From contig NZ_VFRR01000014.1 of NCBI RefSeq assembly GCF_006385675.1, forward strand, positions 1 through 64,000: a stretch of DNA of 64,000 bases. The letters run 5' to 3'. Both the position numbers and the translations under genes were made by a program. The stretch is from Maribrevibacterium harenarium. GTDB taxonomy: Bacteria; Pseudomonadota; Gammaproteobacteria; Pseudomonadales; Marinomonadaceae. Below, one piece after another: positions 61,635 through 64,000 of the stretch (within the stretch, counting starts at the first letter, position 1; the number at the start of each line of letters is the position of its first letter). The notes under the pieces are model-generated. The model was given only the letters and a program-made list of their open reading frames with translations, did not search any database and was not told the origin of the DNA.

Positions 61635-64000
61635 TGGGCTGCTCCTTAGAAGTAGATTCGGTAGTCGGTGTTTGTGCTGGGCTCTTGGTTTGCAGTTTGG
61701 TTGCCGCAATACTGACAGGATCACTCCAATCCAGTTCGGCCAGTTGTTGGTAATAATGAAAGCGATGCTCTACTTCTTGCTGGGCTTGAGCTAGTAACGC
61801 CTCCGCCTGCACTGGATGAGTCTGCCACAGCATATTGAAGCGGGTTTCCGATTTGACGAAATCCTTGTAGGGCACACTGGGTGCCGCAGAATCTAAATGC
61901 AATGGATTTTGCCCTTTTGTCGCTTTCGCTGGATCGTAGCGGAACAGGGGCCAATGACCGCTATTTACCGCTAAATTCTGTTGCCTATGATTGTTGGAAA
62001 GATCCACCCCATGGGCAATACAAGGAGCATAGGCAATCAGCAACGACGGCCCATCATGGGCTTCTGCTTCCAAAAAGGCGCGCAAGGTTTGCACATCCTT
62101 AGCGCCATAGGCCAAGTGCGCTACATAGACATTGCCATAGTCCATGGCCAGTAGGGCCAGGTCTTTTTTACCGTTGGCTTTACCACCGGCTGAAAATTTG
62201 GCAACCGCACCGCGAGGAGTGGCTTTGGACGTTTGACCGCCAGTATTGGAATACACTTCCGTATCAAGTACTAAAATGTTGACGTTTTTGCCAGAGGCCA
62301 GCACATGATCAAGACCGCCATAGCCAATATCATAGGCCCAGCCGTCCCCACCGATACACCAAACACTCTTGCGGGTAAGGTTTTCACTGAGTAACTGCAA
62401 ACGCTGTGCTTCTAGGGAGCCAATCTTAGTAAGCTGCTGATTGAGTTCGTCGATGCGTTGGCGTTGCTCAAAGATACCCGCCTCGGTGGTTTCGTCCGCA
62501 TTTAAAATCCCTGACACCAAGTTCCCATCCAACTCCGGGGCGAGCATTTGCAACAATTCCAACGCTTGATGCCGCTGTTGATCAATGGCTAAACGCATCC
62601 CTAAACCGAATTCGGCGTTGTCCTCAAAAAGGGAGTTATTCCACGCGGGTCCACGCCCCTCGGCATTCTTCGTCCAAGGGGTCGTCGGTAGATTGCCCCC
62701 ATAAATGGAAGAACACCCGGTAGCATTAGCAACTAGCATCCGATCGCCAAATAACTGACTTGCCAAACGAATGTAGGGAGTTTCCCCACAGCCAGAGCAA
62801 GCGCCGGAAAACTCGAATAAAGGGTCAAACGCCATGGCTCCTTTAATGGTACTGGCTTTTAGCGCGCTACGGTCGTAACTAGGCAGAGACAGGAAATAGT
62901 CCCAATTCACTTTTTCTTGCTCACGCAGTGGCGGCTGGGGCGCCATATTCAAGGCTTTGTGGCTAGCATTGCTCTTGTCTCGAATGGGGCAGATGTCGAC
63001 ACACAAACTACAGCCGGTGCAATCTTCCGGCGCCACTTGATAGCTAATGTGATCCCCTTGAGGAAAACCCTTGCCAATCATGGCTTTGTGTTTAAAACTC
63101 TGTGGCGCATTGACCAATTCACTCTCTTGAACGATCTTGCTGCGAATAGCGGAGTGCGGACAGACCAACACGCATTTGCCGCATTGGGTACAAAGATCCT
63201 CATCCCAAACCGGAATTTCCAGTGCGAGGTTACGTTTTTCATAGGCAGCGGTGCCCACCGGAAAGCAGCCATCGGCAGGAAATTTCGACACCGGCAACCG
63301 ATCCCCACGACCAGCAATCAGCTCGGCGGTGACTTCTTGGACGAATGACGGCCCTTTGGCGAAGCGCTTATCCACTTCAAGGTTTACCAGTGGAATTACA
63401 TTCGAGAGTTTCGTCGGCACTGGTACTTCAAACAGACAAGCTAGAGTGTAATCAATGGCCTGCTCGTTCATTTCCACGATGCGTTTGCCTTTTTTGCCAT
63501 AGGTTTTCGCCACCGCACCTTTAATCGCCGCGATCGCATCTTGTTTCGGCAAGACACCGGAAATGGCGAAGAAACAGGTTTGCATTATGGTATTGATGCG
63601 TTTACCCATACCATTGCGCTGGGCCAGTCCGTAAGCATCGATACAATAAAAACGAATCTGCTTTTGAATCAGTTGTTTTTGTACCGAGGTCGGCAGGGAG
63701 TTCCAAACGCTATCCACAGAGTGTGGCGTGTTGAGCAAAAACACCGCGCCCTTAGCGGCCATATCCAGCATGGGATAACGCTCTAAAAACACCGGCTGGT
63801 GACAGGCAACAAACTGGGCATCACCGTCCCCGATAAGGTAGCTAGAACGAATTGGCTGTGGGCCAAAGCGCAAATGGGAGACTGTCACCGCACCGGACTT
63901 TTTCGAGTCATAGACAAAATAGCCTTGGGCATAGAGATCCGTTTGCTCGCCAATAATTTTGATACTGTTTTTGTTGGCGCTCACGGTGCCATCACTACCT
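61627..64000 (-). CDS. nifJ: Pyruvate:ferredoxin (flavodoxin) oxidoreductase, partial
   Basis: The gene runs off the right edge; the 3' two thirds (about 790 of some 1170-1200 residues) are here. From the edge inward it shows GSDGTVSANKNSIKIIG, then the gamma domain, two [4Fe-4S] motifs (CTQCGKCVLVCP and CTGCSLCVDICP) and the thiamine-diphosphate domain with SGACSGCGETPY, WCIGGDGWAYDIGYGG and LDTEVYSNTGGQTSKATPRG. It oxidises pyruvate to acetyl-CoA, passing electrons to ferredoxin or flavodoxin. The single-chain form is oxygen sensitive in many bacteria. The stop overlaps the start of the DHOD-like gene. Confidence 0.95.
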   Translation of the reverse strand, partial: GSDGTVSANKNSIKIIGEQTDLYAQGYFVYDSKKSGAVTVSHLRFGPQPIRSSYLIGDGDAQFVACHQPVFLERYPMLDMAAKGAVFLLNTPHSVDSVWNSLPTSVQKQLIQKQIRFYCIDAYGLAQRNGMGKRINTIMQTCFFAISGVLPKQDAIAAIKGAVAKTYGKKGKRIVEMNEQAIDYTLACLFEVPVPTKLSNVIPLVNLEVDKRFAKGPSFVQEVTAELIAGRGDRLPVSKFPADGCFPVGTAAYEKRNLALEIPVWDEDLCTQCGKCVLVCPHSAIRSKIVQESELVNAPQSFKHKAMIGKGFPQGDHISYQVAPEDCTGCSLCVDICPIRDKSNASHKALNMAPQPPLREQEKVNWDYFLSLPSYDRSALKASTIKGAMAFDPLFEFSGACSGCGETPYIRLASQLFGDRMLVANATGCSSIYGGNLPTTPWTKNAEGRGPAWNNSLFEDNAEFGLGMRLAIDQQRHQALELLQMLAPELDGNLVSGILNADETTEAGIFEQRQRIDELNQQLTKIGSLEAQRLQLLSENLTRKSVWCIGGDGWAYDIGYGGLDHVLASGKNVNILVLDTEVYSNTGGQTSKATPRGAVAKFSAGGKANGKKDLALLAMDYGNVYVAHLAYGAKDVQTLRAFLEAEAHDGPSLLIAYAPCIAHGVDLSNNHRQQNLAVNSGHWPLFRYDPAKATKGQNPLHLDSAAPSVPYKDFVKSETRFNMLWQTHPVQAEALLAQAQQEVEHRFHYYQQLAELDWSDPVSIAATKLQTKSPAQTPTTESTSKEQPNG

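Overview
The window looks like the chromosome of a marine gammaproteobacterium, probably Oceanospirillales-like. This rests on the EpmA/EF-P/EpmB set, TmcA, a DctPQM TRAP transporter with DctBD, a GntR-prpBCD methylcitrate locus and the circularly permuted ATP-grasp/alpha-E/transglutaminase operon. The genus cannot be fixed from the sequence. Genes are dense, with little non-coding DNA outside the left 8.3 kb. There is one tRNA gene, no rRNA and no CRISPR array.

Region 1 (1 to about 8300) reads as the integrase end of an SXT/R391-type integrative conjugative element (ICE). It holds a MobI-type protein, a repeat-rich oriT/centromere-like spacer, a ParM-like partition ATPase (srpM), a small srpR-like gene, a 413-residue SXT-type integrase, an AlpA-like excisionase and a HipBA toxin-antitoxin pair. 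Its rumB/umuC gene has lost its 5' end, and a Tn3-family transposase fragment lies beyond it. The decisive clue is at 8301-8372: the first 24 codons of prfC (release factor 3, the classical SXT target) lie on the minus strand and stop matching at codon 24. That is the expected junction when such an element sits in prfC. The rest of prfC must lie outside the window.

Region 2 (8.5-24.4 kb) holds a secreted unknown, a PhoD-like phosphatase, an EamA transporter, a flavin monooxygenase, and a 9.2-kb operon of five genes carrying two complete sets of circularly permuted ATP-grasp, alpha-E and transglutaminase modules. A DEAD-box helicase follows. Region 3 (24.4-36.3 kb) holds a ParDE module, a NIT-type chemoreceptor, a CAT-anticodon tRNA, an iron alcohol dehydrogenase, a DUF1704 HExxxH protein, a broken nitroreductase, a metallo-beta-lactamase-fold protein, KatG, a TauE/SafE transporter and a MntA-HepT module.

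Region 4 (36.4-44.6 kb) holds a single-chain glycyl-tRNA synthetase, a three-gene cluster (DUF3429, DCC thiol oxidoreductase, SDR) and the prp locus. The GntR regulator of that locus is preceded by two identical 12-bp palindromes. Between prpC and prpD lies a tandemly duplicated, hairpin-rich element whose two copies share a 74/76-identical core but have different, still self-complementary outer stems. I do not recognise its family, and it is the best candidate here for something undescribed.

Region 5 (44.7-64 kb) holds a Cache-type chemoreceptor, TmcA, the TRAP transporter with its DctBD two-component system (and a fossil TauE/SafE fragment between dctM and dctD), the EF-P lysylation genes, an MFS transporter, and a dihydroorotate-dehydrogenase-like protein coupled to a pyruvate:ferredoxin oxidoreductase cut off by the right edge.
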